Origin: Pseudomonas sp. ADAK13 | Lineage (GTDB): Bacteria > Pseudomonadota > Gammaproteobacteria > Pseudomonadales > Pseudomonadaceae | Assembly: GCF_012935715.1 (NCBI RefSeq) | Contig: NZ_CP052860.1 | Span: forward strand, 3,596,001 to 3,660,000 | Reading direction: 5' to 3' | Length of the DNA stretch: 64,000 bases | Shown here: in pieces, positions 52,474-61,986 of the stretch | How positions within the stretch are numbered: the first letter of the stretch is position 1 | How the letters are laid out: each line of letters opens with the position of its first letter | Translations under genes and position numbers: made by a program | Notes under the pieces: generated by a model | The model's database searches: none | Told to the model about the DNA's origin: nothing | Seen by the model: the letters and a program-made list of their open reading frames with translations, nothing else

Positions 52474-52509
52474 GTTCGATAATCGAACACTCAGTCGATT
52501 ATCGGATTG
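52474..52509 (+). promoter_or_regulatory. PcaR operator upstream of pcaIJF
   Basis: GTTCGAT-A-ATCGAAC (52474-52488) is a perfect 15-base palindrome, followed by CGATTATCGG at about 52495-52504. It lies 85-120 bases before pcaI and matches the PcaR consensus. Confidence 0.8.
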
Positions 52510-52593
52510 TTTGGCCACAACCCCCGGCTTAATCTTCAAACACTTCGGCGCTGCCTCCAGCGCCTTTTTCGATCGATACCGGGAGCCCACCCC

Positions 52594-53451
52594 ATGGCTG
52601 AAATTCTTTCGCTGGCTGATGCGGTAAAGCAGTTCGTGAATGACGGCGACACCGTTGCACTCGAAGGCTTTACTCACCTGATCCCTACGGCGGCAGGTCA
52701 TGAAATCATTCGTCAGGGCAAGAAAGACCTGACGCTGGTGCGCATGACCCCCGACCTGATCTACGACCAGTTGATCGGCGCCGGCTGCGCACGCAAATTG
52801 ATTTTCTCGTGGGGCGGCAACCCGGGTGTGGGCTCCCTGCATCGCCTGCGGGACGCCGTTGAAAAACAATGGCCGCAACCGCTGGAGATCGAAGAGCACA
52901 GCCACGCCGACCTGGCCAATGCCTACGTCGCCGGCGCCTCCGGCCTGCCGTTCGCGGTGCTGCGCGCCTACGCCGGCTCCGACCTGCCCAAGGTCAACCC
53001 GCTGATCAAGACCGTGACCTGCCCGTTCACCGGTGAAGTGCTGGCAGCCGTGCCGTCGGTGCGCCCGGACATCACCGTGATCCACGCCCAAAAGGCTGAC
53101 CGCAAGGGCAACGTGCTGCTGTGGGGCATCCTCGGGGTGCAGAAGGAAGCGGCCCTGGCGGCCAAGCGCTGCATCGTCACCGTCGAAGAAATCGTCGACG
53201 ACCTCAATGCGCCGATGAACGCCTGCGTATTGCCGACCTGGGCCCTGACTGCCGTGTGCCACGTGCCCGGCGGCGCGCATCCGTCCTACGCCCACGGTTA
53301 CACAGAGCGTGACAACCGTTTCTATCAGGCCTGGGACCCGATCGCCCGGGACCGTGAGACGTTTACCGCTTGGATCAACGAATACATCCACGGCACCGCC
53401 AATTTCAGTGAATTCCAGGCCAAGCTGGCCACCGCGCAGGAGGCCAAATAA
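52594..53451 (+). CDS. pcaI: 3-oxoadipate CoA-transferase subunit A PcaI
   Basis: 285 residues. Class I CoA-transferase alpha subunit with the glycine-rich CoA-binding region VNDGDTVALEGFTHLIPTAAGHE and GCARKLIFSWGGNPGVG. Together with PcaJ it moves CoA from succinyl-CoA to beta-ketoadipate. GGGAG precedes the ATG at 52594. Its stop codon overlaps the pcaJ start by one base. Confidence 0.94.
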   Translation: MAEILSLADAVKQFVNDGDTVALEGFTHLIPTAAGHEIIRQGKKDLTLVRMTPDLIYDQLIGAGCARKLIFSWGGNPGVGSLHRLRDAVEKQWPQPLEIEEHSHADLANAYVAGASGLPFAVLRAYAGSDLPKVNPLIKTVTCPFTGEVLAAVPSVRPDITVIHAQKADRKGNVLLWGILGVQKEAALAAKRCIVTVEEIVDDLNAPMNACVLPTWALTAVCHVPGGAHPSYAHGYTERDNRFYQAWDPIARDRETFTAWINEYIHGTANFSEFQAKLATAQEAK

Positions 53452-54230
53452 TGGCTTACTCCACCAACGAAATGATGACCGTCGCCGCCGCGCGCCGCCT
53501 GAAGAACGGCTCGGTGTGCTTTGTCGGCATCGGCCTGCCCTCCAAGGCTGCCAACCTGGCACGCCTGACGTCGTCGCCTGATGTGGTGCTGATCTACGAG
53601 TCCGGCCCGATTGGCGCCAAACCGTCGGTGCTGCCGCTGTCCATCGGTGACGGCGAACTGGCGGAAACCGCCGACACCGTGGTGCCGACCGGTGAGATTT
53701 TTCGCTACTGGCTGCAGGGCGGGCGCATTGACGTCGGCTTCCTCGGTGCGGCCCAGGTCGACCGTTTCGGCAACATCAACACCACCGTGGTCGGTGATTA
53801 TCACCAGCCCAAAGTGCGCCTGCCGGGTGCCGGTGGCGCGCCAGAGATCGCCGGTTCTGCCAAGAGCGTGCTGATCATCCTCAAGCAGTCGGCCCGTTCG
53901 TTTGTCGACAAGCTGGATTTCATCACTTCGGTGGGCCACGGCGAAGGCGGCGACTCGCGCAAACGCCTGGGTCTGCCAGGCGCCGGTCCCGTAGGGATTA
54001 TTACCGACCTGTGCATCATGGAGCCGGAGGAGGGCAGCCACGAGTTTGTCGTCACCGCCCTGCACCCCGGCGTGACCCGTGAGCAAGTGGTGGCCGCCAC
54101 CGGTTGGGCGATTCGGTTTGCCGACCAGGTCACCACCAGCGCCGAACCGACCGACATTGAACTGACCGCCCTGCGCGACCTTGAAGCACGCACCGCTGCC
54201 GCCCACGGCCAAGCCCCCGGAGAAGCCTGA
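53451..54230 (+). CDS. pcaJ: 3-oxoadipate CoA-transferase subunit B PcaJ
   Basis: 259 residues. Class I CoA-transferase beta subunit. The probable catalytic glutamate is Glu50 in VLIYESGPIGAKP. Also conserved are FCFVGIGLPSKAANLA-like residues 23-37 and GPVGIITDLCIMEPE. It is translationally coupled to pcaI and pcaF (each overlaps by one base), giving one transcript IJF. Confidence 0.94.
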   Translation: MAYSTNEMMTVAAARRLKNGSVCFVGIGLPSKAANLARLTSSPDVVLIYESGPIGAKPSVLPLSIGDGELAETADTVVPTGEIFRYWLQGGRIDVGFLGAAQVDRFGNINTTVVGDYHQPKVRLPGAGGAPEIAGSAKSVLIILKQSARSFVDKLDFITSVGHGEGGDSRKRLGLPGAGPVGIITDLCIMEPEEGSHEFVVTALHPGVTREQVVAATGWAIRFADQVTTSAEPTDIELTALRDLEARTAAAHGQAPGEA

Positions 54231-55432
54231 TGCGCGACGTATTTATCTGTGACGCCATTCGTACCCCCATCGGCCGTTTTGGCGGTGGCTTGTCCACCGT
54301 CCGCGCCGATGACCTGGCAGCATTGCCGATCAAGGCTTTGATGGAACGCAACCCGTCGGTGGACTGGAACGCGGTGGACGAAGTGTTCCTCGGCTGCGCC
54401 AACCAGGCCGGCGAAGACAACCGCAACGTGGCCCGCATGGCGGCGCTGCTGGCGGGTCTGCCGGAGAGCATTCCCGGCGTCACCCTGAACCGCCTGTGCG
54501 CTTCGGGCATGGACGCCATCGGCACGGCCTTCCGCGCCATCGCCAGTGGCGAGATGGAGCTGGCAATTGCCGGTGGCGTCGAGTCGATGTCCCGCGCCCC
54601 GTTCGTGATGGGCAAGGCGGACGCGGCGTTCTCGCGCAACATGAAGCTGGAAGACACCACCATCGGCTGGCGCTTCATCAATCCGTTGATGAAAGCCCAG
54701 TACGGCGTCGACCCGATGCCGCAAACCGCTGACAACGTGGCCGACGACTATAAAGTCTCCCGCGCCGACCAGGACGCCTTCGCCCTGCGCAGCCAGCAAC
54801 GTACTGCCACAGCACAGGCCGCCGGCTTCTTCGCTGACGAGATCGTGCCGGTGCGTGTCGCCCATAAAAAAGGCGAGACCGTGGTCGAGCACGACGAGCA
54901 TCCTCGGGCCGACACCACCCTCGAAGCCCTGACCAAACTCAAACCGGTTAACGGTCCGGACAAGACCGTCACCGCAGGCAACGCTTCGGGCGTCAACGAC
55001 GGTGCCGCAGCGCTGATCCTGGCCTCTGCTGAAGCCGTCAAAAAACACGGCCTGACCGCTCGCGCTCGTGTACTGGGCATGGCCAGCGCCGGTGTGGCGC
55101 CGCGTGTGATGGGCATCGGCCCGGTGCCGGCCGTGCGCAAACTGGTGGAGCGCCTGGGCCTGGCGGTGACCGATTTTGATGTGATCGAACTCAACGAAGC
55201 CTTCGCCAGCCAGGGCCTGGCCGTGCTGCGCGAACTGGGGATTGCCGACGATGCACCTCAGGTCAACCCGAACGGCGGCGCGATTGCCCTCGGCCATCCG
55301 CTGGGCATGAGCGGCGCGCGCCTGGTACTGACCGCCCTGCATCAACTGGAAAAAACCGGCGGCAGCAAAGGCCTGGCGACCATGTGTGTCGGTGTTGGCC
55401 AGGGTTTGGCCCTGGCGATCGAACGCGTTTGA
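54230..55432 (+). CDS. pcaF: 3-oxoadipyl-CoA thiolase PcaF
   Basis: 400 residues, the standard size. Thiolysis of beta-ketoadipyl-CoA to succinyl-CoA and acetyl-CoA. The nucleophilic cysteine is in LNRLCASGMDA (about residue 90), the His motif is GGAIALGHPLGMSGARL (about 355) and the second cysteine is in GLATMCVGVGQG near the end. It follows pcaJ with a one-base overlap, and is followed 28 bases later by pcaH. Confidence 0.95.
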   Translation: MRDVFICDAIRTPIGRFGGGLSTVRADDLAALPIKALMERNPSVDWNAVDEVFLGCANQAGEDNRNVARMAALLAGLPESIPGVTLNRLCASGMDAIGTAFRAIASGEMELAIAGGVESMSRAPFVMGKADAAFSRNMKLEDTTIGWRFINPLMKAQYGVDPMPQTADNVADDYKVSRADQDAFALRSQQRTATAQAAGFFADEIVPVRVAHKKGETVVEHDEHPRADTTLEALTKLKPVNGPDKTVTAGNASGVNDGAAALILASAEAVKKHGLTARARVLGMASAGVAPRVMGIGPVPAVRKLVERLGLAVTDFDVIELNEAFASQGLAVLRELGIADDAPQVNPNGGAIALGHPLGMSGARLVLTALHQLEKTGGSKGLATMCVGVGQGLALAIERV

Positions 55433-55460
55433 GCCCCACGAGAATAAAGAGGATTGCTCC

Positions 55461-56165
55461 ATGAGTGACAAGCCCGGATACCGGCGCCCGCAAGCGGGTA
55501 CTCAGCCTGATTACCTGCACCCGGCCTACCAATCGACGAACCTGCGTTCGCCGTCCAGGCCGTTGGTGTTCCTGCCCCATTCCCTGTCGGAAATCACCGG
55601 CCCGACCATCGGCGCCGAGCGGATCAACGAGAAGGACAACGACCTGACTGCCCAGCACGAAGGCGAGCCCCAGGGCGAACGCATCATCATTCACGGGCGC
55701 GTGCTGGATGAAAACGGCTTGCCCGTGCCCGGCATCCTCGTGGAAATCTGGCAGGCCAACGCCGCCGGCCGCTACAACCACAAGCGCGACCAGCACGACG
55801 CACCGCTGGACCCGAACTTCACCGGCACCGGGCGCACCGTCACCGACGCCGATGGCTGGTACCAGTTCCAGACCATCAAGCCCGGCGCCTACCCGTGGGG
55901 CAACCACCACAACGCCTGGCGCCCGGCGCACATTCACTTCTCGCTGTTCGGACCAAGTGTGCTGACGCGGTTGGTGACGCAGATGTATTTCCCCGGCGAC
56001 CCGTTGCTGGCCTACGACCCGATCTACAACTGCGTCCCGGACACGTCCGCCAAGGAACGCCTGATCGCCTCGTTCGATCTGGAAAAAACCATTCCGCACT
56101 ATGCCCTCGGCTACCGCTGGGACATCGTCCTGCGCGGCCGCGACGCCACGCCGATGGAGAAATGA
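55461..56165 (+). CDS. pcaH: protocatechuate 3,4-dioxygenase beta subunit PcaH
   Basis: 234 residues. Iron-containing catalytic subunit that cleaves the ring between the two hydroxyl carbons. The four Fe(III) ligands are visible with the spacing of P. putida: Tyr105, Tyr144, His157 and His159 (RYNHK, GAYPWG, PAHIHF). I chose the ATG at 55461. Followed at once by pcaG (stop TGA at 56165, start at 56167). Confidence 0.96.
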   Translation: MSDKPGYRRPQAGTQPDYLHPAYQSTNLRSPSRPLVFLPHSLSEITGPTIGAERINEKDNDLTAQHEGEPQGERIIIHGRVLDENGLPVPGILVEIWQANAAGRYNHKRDQHDAPLDPNFTGTGRTVTDADGWYQFQTIKPGAYPWGNHHNAWRPAHIHFSLFGPSVLTRLVTQMYFPGDPLLAYDPIYNCVPDTSAKERLIASFDLEKTIPHYALGYRWDIVLRGRDATPMEK

Positions 56166-56166
56166 G

Positions 56167-56733
56167 ATGAGCCTCAACGCGACTACTTCCCACACCGTCG
56201 GGCCGTATTACCACATCGGCCTGACCTGGCTGAACCGCGAAGACCTGACCGTAGCCGAGACCCTCGGCGAGCGCGTCGCGATCACCGGGCAGGTGGTGGA
56301 TGGCAACGGCGATGTGGTCAACGACGCCATGCTGGAAGTCTGGCAGGCCAATGCGGCCGGCAAGTACGACCATCCCGAGGATGAGCAGGACAAACCGGTG
56401 GACCCGAACTTCGAAGGCTTCGGCCGGGTGCCGGTGGATGCCGAAGGGCGGTTTCGCTTTACCACCATCAAGCCGGGCAGCGTGCCGGGGTTGAAGGGCA
56501 CGACCCAGGCGCCGCACCTGGTGGTGCTGGTGTTTGCCCGTGGGTTGGTGAAGCACCTGCTGACGCGGATTTACTTTGACGGTGAGGCGCTGAATGAGGA
56601 TGACGCGCTGCTGGCGTGTGTGCCGCAGGAGCGGCGGCGCACGTTGATCGCCAAGGCGGATGCGGCGGGTGTGTATCAGTGGAATGTGATTTTGCAGGGC
56701 ACAGACGAAGAGACGGTGTTCTTCGATTACTGA
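56167..56733 (+). CDS. pcaG: protocatechuate 3,4-dioxygenase alpha subunit PcaG
   Basis: 188 residues. A non-iron partner that completes the active site. The intradiol fold is recognisable (ATTSHTVGPYYHIGL, then MLEVWQANAAGKYDHPEDEQ). It pairs with PcaH. The reading frame begins one base after the pcaH stop. A REPIN follows the stop. Confidence 0.94.
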   Translation: MSLNATTSHTVGPYYHIGLTWLNREDLTVAETLGERVAITGQVVDGNGDVVNDAMLEVWQANAAGKYDHPEDEQDKPVDPNFEGFGRVPVDAEGRFRFTTIKPGSVPGLKGTTQAPHLVVLVFARGLVKHLLTRIYFDGEALNEDDALLACVPQERRRTLIAKADAAGVYQWNVILQGTDEETVFFDY

Positions 56734-56750
56734 GTTGGCTTGGAAATTTT

Positions 56751-56811
56751 CGCGAGCAAGCCCGCTCCCACAGGTGAATGCATTCCAAATGTGGGAGCGG
56801 GCTTGCCCGCG
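56751..56811. repeat. REPIN between pcaG and pcaT
   Basis: CGCGAGCAAGCCCGCTCCCA.. (56751-56772) and TGTGGGAGCGGGCTTGCCCG.. (56790-56811) pair with one mismatch. Confidence 0.9.
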
Positions 56812-56862
56812 ATGAGGCCGGCAGAGGCAACAAATATCCAAAAGTCTGCTTGCGGAACATGG

Positions 56863-56890
56863 TTGTTGCAAAGTATGTCTAGGCTATAAC
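56863..56890 (+). promoter_or_regulatory. candidate sigma-70 promoter of pcaT
   Basis: TTGTTG (56863-56868), 16-base spacer, TATAAC (56885-56890), 24 bases before the pcaT ATG. It would make the pcaTBDC block independent of the genes before the REPIN. Confidence 0.4.
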
Positions 56891-56913
56891 CGTTCCCACT
56901 GAGTGAAAAAAAC

Positions 56914-58209
56914 ATGACAACAAAAACGAGTCACTACACCGGAGAAGAACGCAGCAAAAGGATTTTTGCGATTGTCGGTGCCTCCTCCGGCAACCTCGTC
57001 GAATGGTTCGACTTCTACGTCTATGCCTTCTGCGCCATCTATTTCGCCCCGGCGTTTTTCCCGTCGGACGACCCCACCGTGCAATTGCTCAACACCGCAG
57101 GCGTGTTCGCTGCCGGCTTCCTGATGCGCCCCATCGGCGGCTGGCTGTTCGGCCGGGTGGCGGATAAACACGGTCGCAAGAATTCCATGATGATCTCGGT
57201 GCTGATGATGTGCGCCGGTTCCCTGGTCATCGCCTTTTTGCCCACCTACAAAGACATCGGCGCCTGGGCCCCGGCCTTGCTGCTGGTCGCCCGGCTGTTC
57301 CAGGGCCTGTCGGTAGGCGGCGAATACGGCACCACCGCCACCTACATGAGTGAAGTCGCGCTCAAGGGCCAGCGCGGGTTCTTCGCCTCGTTCCAGTACG
57401 TGACCCTGATCGGCGGCCAACTGCTGGCGGTGTTGGTGGTGGTGATCCTGCAACAGATCCTCACCGAAGAAGAACTGCGGGCCTGGGGCTGGCGGATTCC
57501 GTTTGTGATCGGCGCCATTGCCGCGGTGATCTCGCTGTTGCTGCGTCGCACCCTGAAAGAAACCACCAGCAAGGAAATGCGTGAAGACAAGGACGCTGGC
57601 AGCATTGCCGCGTTGTTCCGCGATCACAAGGCGGCGTTTATCACCGTGCTTGGCTACACCGCCGGCGGTTCGCTGATTTTCTACACGTTCACCACCTACA
57701 TGCAGAAGTACCTGGTGAACACCGCCGGGATGCACGCCAAGACGGCCAGTTACATCATGACCGGCGCGCTGTTCTTCTACATGTGCATGCAGCCGGTGTT
57801 CGGCATGCTGGCGGACAAGATTGGCCGCCGTAATTCGATGCTGTGGTTCGGCGCCCTGGGCACGCTGTTCACCGTGCCGATCCTGCTGACCCTGAAAACC
57901 GTCAGCAGCCCGTTCCTGGCCTTTGTGCTGATCACCCTGGCCCTGGCCATCGTGAGTTTCTACACCTCCATCAGCGGCCTGGTGAAAGCCGAAATGTTCC
58001 CGCCGCAAGTGCGTGCATTGGGCGTGGGCCTGGCGTACGCGGTGGCGAACGCGATCTTCGGTGGTTCGGCGGAGTACGTGGCCCTGGGCCTTAAGTCTTT
58101 GGGCATGGAAAACACCTTCTACTGGTACGTCACGGCGATGATGGCGGTGGCGTTCCTGTTCAGCTTGCGCCTGCCCAAAGAGGCGGCGTACTTGCACCAC
58201 GATCTGTAA
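56914..58209 (+). CDS. pcaT: MFS dicarboxylate transporter PcaT
   Basis: 431 residues. MHS-family symporter with 12 helices. [20 protein letters not shown] in helix 1 and [14 protein letters not shown] in loop 2-3 are the alpha-ketoglutarate permease-type signature. In P. putida PcaT carries beta-ketoadipate. Followed by pcaB 49 bases later. A candidate promoter lies in the preceding 80 bases. Confidence 0.9.
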   Translation: MTTKTSHYTGEERSKRIFAIVGASSGNLVEWFDFYVYAFCAIYFAPAFFPSDDPTVQLLNTAGVFAAGFLMRPIGGWLFGRVADKHGRKNSMMISVLMMCAGSLVIAFLPTYKDIGAWAPALLLVARLFQGLSVGGEYGTTATYMSEVALKGQRGFFASFQYVTLIGGQLLAVLVVVILQQILTEEELRAWGWRIPFVIGAIAAVISLLLRRTLKETTSKEMREDKDAGSIAALFRDHKAAFITVLGYTAGGSLIFYTFTTYMQKYLVNTAGMHAKTASYIMTGALFFYMCMQPVFGMLADKIGRRNSMLWFGALGTLFTVPILLTLKTVSSPFLAFVLITLALAIVSFYTSISGLVKAEMFPPQVRALGVGLAYAVANAIFGGSAEYVALGLKSLGMENTFYWYVTAMMAVAFLFSLRLPKEAAYLHHDL

Positions 58210-58258
58210 CCGGCTGGCGCATGCCCGTTGCCGGGTATGCGCCACCTAGGGATGTTCT

Positions 58259-59623
58259 ATGACGATGCGCACGAGCAACCAACTGTTCGACGCCTATTTC
58301 ACCGCCAACCGCATGGCCGAAGTGTTCTGCGACCAGGGGCGCTTGCAGGGCATGCTGGATTTTGAAGCGGCCCTGGCCCGGGCCGAGGCTCAGGTGGGGT
58401 TGATCCCGCAAGCGGCCGTCGCGCCGATTGCCCAGGCCTGCCTGGCTTCTCTCTATGACGTTGATGCCCTCGGCGAGGCCATTGCCACGGCGGGCAACTC
58501 CGCGATTCCGTTGGTCAAGGCCCTCGGCAAGTTGATCGCCAGCGAAGATGCCGGCGCCGAACGTTATGTGCATCTGGGCGCTACCAGCCAGGATGTGATG
58601 GACACTGGGCTGGTGCTGCAACTGCGCAGCGCGGTCGAGCTGATTGAGCACGATCTGGCGCGGCTGGGTGACATCCTTGCCGCGCAGGCTCAACGTTATG
58701 CAGCAACCCCCTTGGCGGGTCGGACCTGGCTGCAGCACGCAACGCCGGTCACGCTGGGCATGAAAATCGCCGGCTGGCTCGGTGCAGTCAGCCGCAGTCG
58801 GCAACGCCTCAGCGACCTCAAGCCGCGCTTGCTGGTGCTGCAATTCGGCGGTGCTTCCGGAACCCTGGCGGCCCTCGGCGAACAGGCGATGCCGGTGGCG
58901 CAAGCCCTGGCCGCCGAGTTGCAACTGGGCCTGCCGGAACAACCCTGGCACACCCAGCGCGACCGCCTGGTGGAGTTCGCCTCGGTGCTTGGCCTGATCG
59001 CCGGCAGCCTCGGCAAACTGGGCCGCGACATCAGCCTGTTGATGCAGACCGAAGCGGCGGAAGTGTTCGAGCCCTCCGCACCCGGCAAAGGCGGCTCTTC
59101 GACCATGCCCCACAAGCGCAACCCGGTGGGCGCCGCCGTGCTGATCAGCGCCGCGACCCGCGTGCCGGGCCTGGTGGCGACGATGTTCAGCGCCATGCCT
59201 CAGGAACACGAGCGCAGCCTGGGCCTGTGGCACGCCGAATGGGAAACCCTGCCGGAGATTTGCCGGCTGGTGTCCGGTGCATTGCATCAGGCGCTGTTGG
59301 TCAGCGCAGGCCTGGAAGTCGACCCCAGGCGCATGGCACACAATCTCGACCTGACCCAGGGCCTGGTCCTGGCCGAAGCGGTCAGCATCGTCCTCGCCCA
59401 ACGGCTGGGCCGCGAAACCGCGCACCATCTGCTGGAACAATGCTGCAAACGCGCCGTCGCCGACGGGCGCCACCTGCGGGCGGTGCTGGGTGATGAACCG
59501 CAAGTGACGGCCGAGCTCTCGGCCACCGAACTCGATCGCCTGCTGGACCCGGCGCACTACCTGGGCCAGGCACACACCTGGGTTACCCGGGCCGTGGCCG
59601 AACATTTTGCATTGACTGCCTGA
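58259..59623 (+). CDS. pcaB: 3-carboxy-cis,cis-muconate cycloisomerase PcaB
   Basis: 454 residues, the standard size. Fumarase/aspartase-superfamily enzyme that closes beta-carboxymuconate to the gamma-lactone. The family signature GSSTMPHKRNPVG contains the catalytic serine loop, and GATSQDVMDTGLVLQLRS is the other active-site block. AGGGATG precedes the ATG. It is followed by pcaD 10 bases later. Confidence 0.95.
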   Translation: MTMRTSNQLFDAYFTANRMAEVFCDQGRLQGMLDFEAALARAEAQVGLIPQAAVAPIAQACLASLYDVDALGEAIATAGNSAIPLVKALGKLIASEDAGAERYVHLGATSQDVMDTGLVLQLRSAVELIEHDLARLGDILAAQAQRYAATPLAGRTWLQHATPVTLGMKIAGWLGAVSRSRQRLSDLKPRLLVLQFGGASGTLAALGEQAMPVAQALAAELQLGLPEQPWHTQRDRLVEFASVLGLIAGSLGKLGRDISLLMQTEAAEVFEPSAPGKGGSSTMPHKRNPVGAAVLISAATRVPGLVATMFSAMPQEHERSLGLWHAEWETLPEICRLVSGALHQALLVSAGLEVDPRRMAHNLDLTQGLVLAEAVSIVLAQRLGRETAHHLLEQCCKRAVADGRHLRAVLGDEPQVTAELSATELDRLLDPAHYLGQAHTWVTRAVAEHFALTA

Positions 59624-59633
59624 GGAGGCTGCT

Positions 59634-60425
59634 GTGGGATTTGTACAACTCGCCGATGGCGAACTGAACTACCAACTCGATGGCCCCGAAGACGCACCGG
59701 TGCTGGTGCTGTCCAACTCCCTGGGCACCGACCTGCACATGTGGGACATCCAGATCGAGGCGTTCACGAAGTATTTCCGGGTACTGCGTTTCGATACCCG
59801 TGGCCACGGCAAATCCCTGGTGACCGAAGGCCCCTACAGCATCGAGCAGTTGGGCCGTGACGTGTTGGCGTTGCTGGATGCATTGCAGATCGAACGCGCG
59901 CATTTTTGCGGGTTGTCCATGGGCGGCCTGATCGGCCAGTGGCTGGGCATTCATGCGGGTGAGCGTTTGCGCCGGCTGGTGGTGTGCAACACCGCAGCGA
60001 AAATTGGCACGCCGGAGATCTGGAACCCGCGGATCGAGATGGTCCTGCGGGACGGCGCGGCGGCGATGGTTGCCCTGCGTGATGCGTCAATTGCACGCTG
60101 GTTCACCGCCGACTTTGCCGAGGCCCACCCTGATCAAGCCACGCTGATCACCGACATGCTGGCGGCGACCAATCCCCAGGGGTATGCCGCCAATTGCGCG
60201 GCGGTGCGCGATGCGGACTTCCGTGAGCAACTGGCGTCGATCAAGGTGCCGACCCTGGTGATTGCGGGCAGTGAAGATGCGGTTACGCCGCCGGCCGGTG
60301 GGCAATTTATCCAGGAACACGTGAAGGGCGCCGAGTACGCCGAGTTCTATGCCGCGCACCTGTCCAACGTGCAAGCCGGTGCGGCGTTCAGCGACCGTGT
60401 ACTGGAATTTCTGCTAGCCCGCTGA
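59634..60425 (+). CDS. pcaD: 3-oxoadipate enol-lactonase PcaD
   Basis: 263 residues. An alpha/beta hydrolase that opens the enol-lactone to beta-ketoadipate. The nucleophile serine is in FCGLSMGGLIGQW, the acid in VIAGSEDAVTPP and the histidine in YAAHLSNVQAG. GTG start with GAGGAGG just upstream. It is separated from pcaC by a REPIN. Confidence 0.94.
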   Translation: MGFVQLADGELNYQLDGPEDAPVLVLSNSLGTDLHMWDIQIEAFTKYFRVLRFDTRGHGKSLVTEGPYSIEQLGRDVLALLDALQIERAHFCGLSMGGLIGQWLGIHAGERLRRLVVCNTAAKIGTPEIWNPRIEMVLRDGAAAMVALRDASIARWFTADFAEAHPDQATLITDMLAATNPQGYAANCAAVRDADFREQLASIKVPTLVIAGSEDAVTPPAGGQFIQEHVKGAEYAEFYAAHLSNVQAGAAFSDRVLEFLLAR

Positions 60426-60438
60426 GTATCGCTGAACT

Positions 60439-60572
60439 CTGTGGCGAGGGAGCTTGCTCCCGTTGGGCTGCGTAGCAGCCCTGAAAGCCGCAATAGAGAC
60501 CTTTCAGCAAGTATGCGGTGACCTTATGGGGGCCGCTGCGCGACCCAACGGGAGCAAGCTCCCTCGCCACAG
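60439..60572. repeat. REPIN inserted between pcaD and pcaC
   Basis: CTGTGGCGAGGGAGCTTGCT...TTGGG (60439-60467) and the perfect complement at 60544-60572, 29-bp stem, about 76-base loop with CTGCGTAGCAGCC and GGCCGCTGCGCG arms. It splits the pcaTBDC transcript. Confidence 0.9.
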
Positions 60573-60612
60573 GTTATGTGCCTGTCGTCAAAAATTGCAT
60601 GAGGAGCGTTTT

Positions 60613-61005
60613 GTGGACGAGAAACAACGTTATGCCGAGGGCCTGCAAGTGCGCCGCGAAGTGCTGGGCGACGCCCATGTCGACCGCAGCCTCAACGCCC
60701 TGACCGAGTTCAACAGCGAGTTTCAGGAAATGATCACCCGCCACGCCTGGGGTGATATCTGGACCCGCCCAGGCCTGCCGCGACATACCCGCAGCCTGAT
60801 CACCATCGCCATGCTCATCGGCATGAACCGCAGCGACGAGCTCAAGCTGCACCTGCGCGCCGCCGCGAGTAACGGCGTAACCCGCGCCGAGATCAAGGAA
60901 GTGCTGATGCAGAGCGCGATCTACTGCGGGATTCCGGCGGCCAATGCGACGTTTCATTTGGCCGAGTCAGTGTGGGATGAGCTGGGGGTTGAGTCGCGCA
61001 GTTAA
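60613..61005 (+). CDS. pcaC: 4-carboxymuconolactone decarboxylase PcaC
   Basis: 130 residues, the normal size. AhpD-fold enzyme that removes the carboxylate of gamma-carboxymuconolactone. The family block TRHAWGDIWTRPGLPRHTRS and LKLHLRAAASNGVTRAEIKE are present. The GTG start at 60613 has GGAG 7 bases upstream. It is preceded by a REPIN and its stop overlaps the convergent deacetylase gene by 4 bases. Confidence 0.93.
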   Translation: MDEKQRYAEGLQVRREVLGDAHVDRSLNALTEFNSEFQEMITRHAWGDIWTRPGLPRHTRSLITIAMLIGMNRSDELKLHLRAAASNGVTRAEIKEVLMQSAIYCGIPAANATFHLAESVWDELGVESRS

Positions 61006-61901
61006 TGCGAGTCAGCGTCCCACACCCAATTCCATACGCCCGGCAGGTGCACCACTTCGTCAGCGTCCTTTACCGTGCGCGCCATGGCGGCGCGCTGCAA
61101 GGCGGCCCGGTCGGTGTAGAACGGCTGCCGGGCGACCGGCACGCCGTTAATGCGCGCACTGTCCATCAGGATTTGCAGGTATTCCTTCAGGTGCCAGGCG
61201 GTATAGCGGTTGATGTCGTGAAAGGTCACCACCACCGGGATCACTCCGTCCACGGTCGGTAACTCACCCTTGGCAATACGCTCGCGCAGTACCGACAACT
61301 GGCGGATCAGGTTTTCCCGGCGCCGGGGGCTGCCATTGAAGACCCAGATCACCCCGTCGTTCGCGCTCAGGTCCGTCAACAGTACGTGCAGGCCATGCTG
61401 CTGGTAGGCGGCGAAAGTGCGTTTGTCGTAATTCCAGAACGGCGGGCGCACCAGTGTAGGCGGCTGGCCGGTGATGGATTCAAGGGTCGATGAACCCAGG
61501 CTGAGGTAGTGTTCCAGCTCAACCGGATTCTGCGAGCGATGATTGCTGTGCCACGGGGTTGCGGTGTGGAAGGCCAGGATATGGCCGGCCGCGTACTCAC
61601 GCTCCATGGTTTTTCGACCCCGTGGGTTGCCGCCGGAGCGGGGCGCCTCGGTCTGCAAAAAGAACACCGCCTTGATGCCCGGCTGTATCGGGTTATTCGC
61701 CAGGTCAGCCATCACCGAACGGCTCGGGTTCATAAAACCCGAGGCGCTGGGGCCGTCATCGAAGGTCAGTAAAAAACGAATCGGCGCCTCGGCTTTCAGG
61801 CGTTGTTCGGTCTGCGGTGTCAGGGCCAGGGGCGGACTGATGCAACCGCTGAGGCTCAGGGCCAGGACCAATAGGGCCGATACGGCGGCGAAGGGTTTCA
61901 T
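61002..61901 (-). CDS. polysaccharide deacetylase-family lipoprotein
   Basis: 299 residues from the ATG at 61901. A lipoprotein signal ends at LALSLSGCIS (Cys about 20). A NodB-homology domain follows: motif 1 LTFDDGPSASG (Asp-Asp for base and metal), a His-rich motif HTATPWHSNH and RPPFWNYD. It may deacetylate an envelope polysaccharide; the His residues are not in the exact H-x3-H spacing so activity is unconfirmed. It is not related to the pca pathway, and lies between pcaC and a porin. Confidence 0.85.
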   Translation of the reverse strand: MKPFAAVSALLVLALSLSGCISPPLALTPQTEQRLKAEAPIRFLLTFDDGPSASGFMNPSRSVMADLANNPIQPGIKAVFFLQTEAPRSGGNPRGRKTMEREYAAGHILAFHTATPWHSNHRSQNPVELEHYLSLGSSTLESITGQPPTLVRPPFWNYDKRTFAAYQQHGLHVLLTDLSANDGVIWVFNGSPRRRENLIRQLSVLRERIAKGELPTVDGVIPVVVTFHDINRYTAWHLKEYLQILMDSARINGVPVARQPFYTDRAALQRAAMARTVKDADEVVHLPGVWNWVWDADSH

Positions 61902-61986
61902 GGTGTACGGCGGACTCGAAAGACGTTGGTTGCGGGTTTCGGTCATCCATGACACGCGCGCACCATACAGCAAGTCTGTCGAGGCG

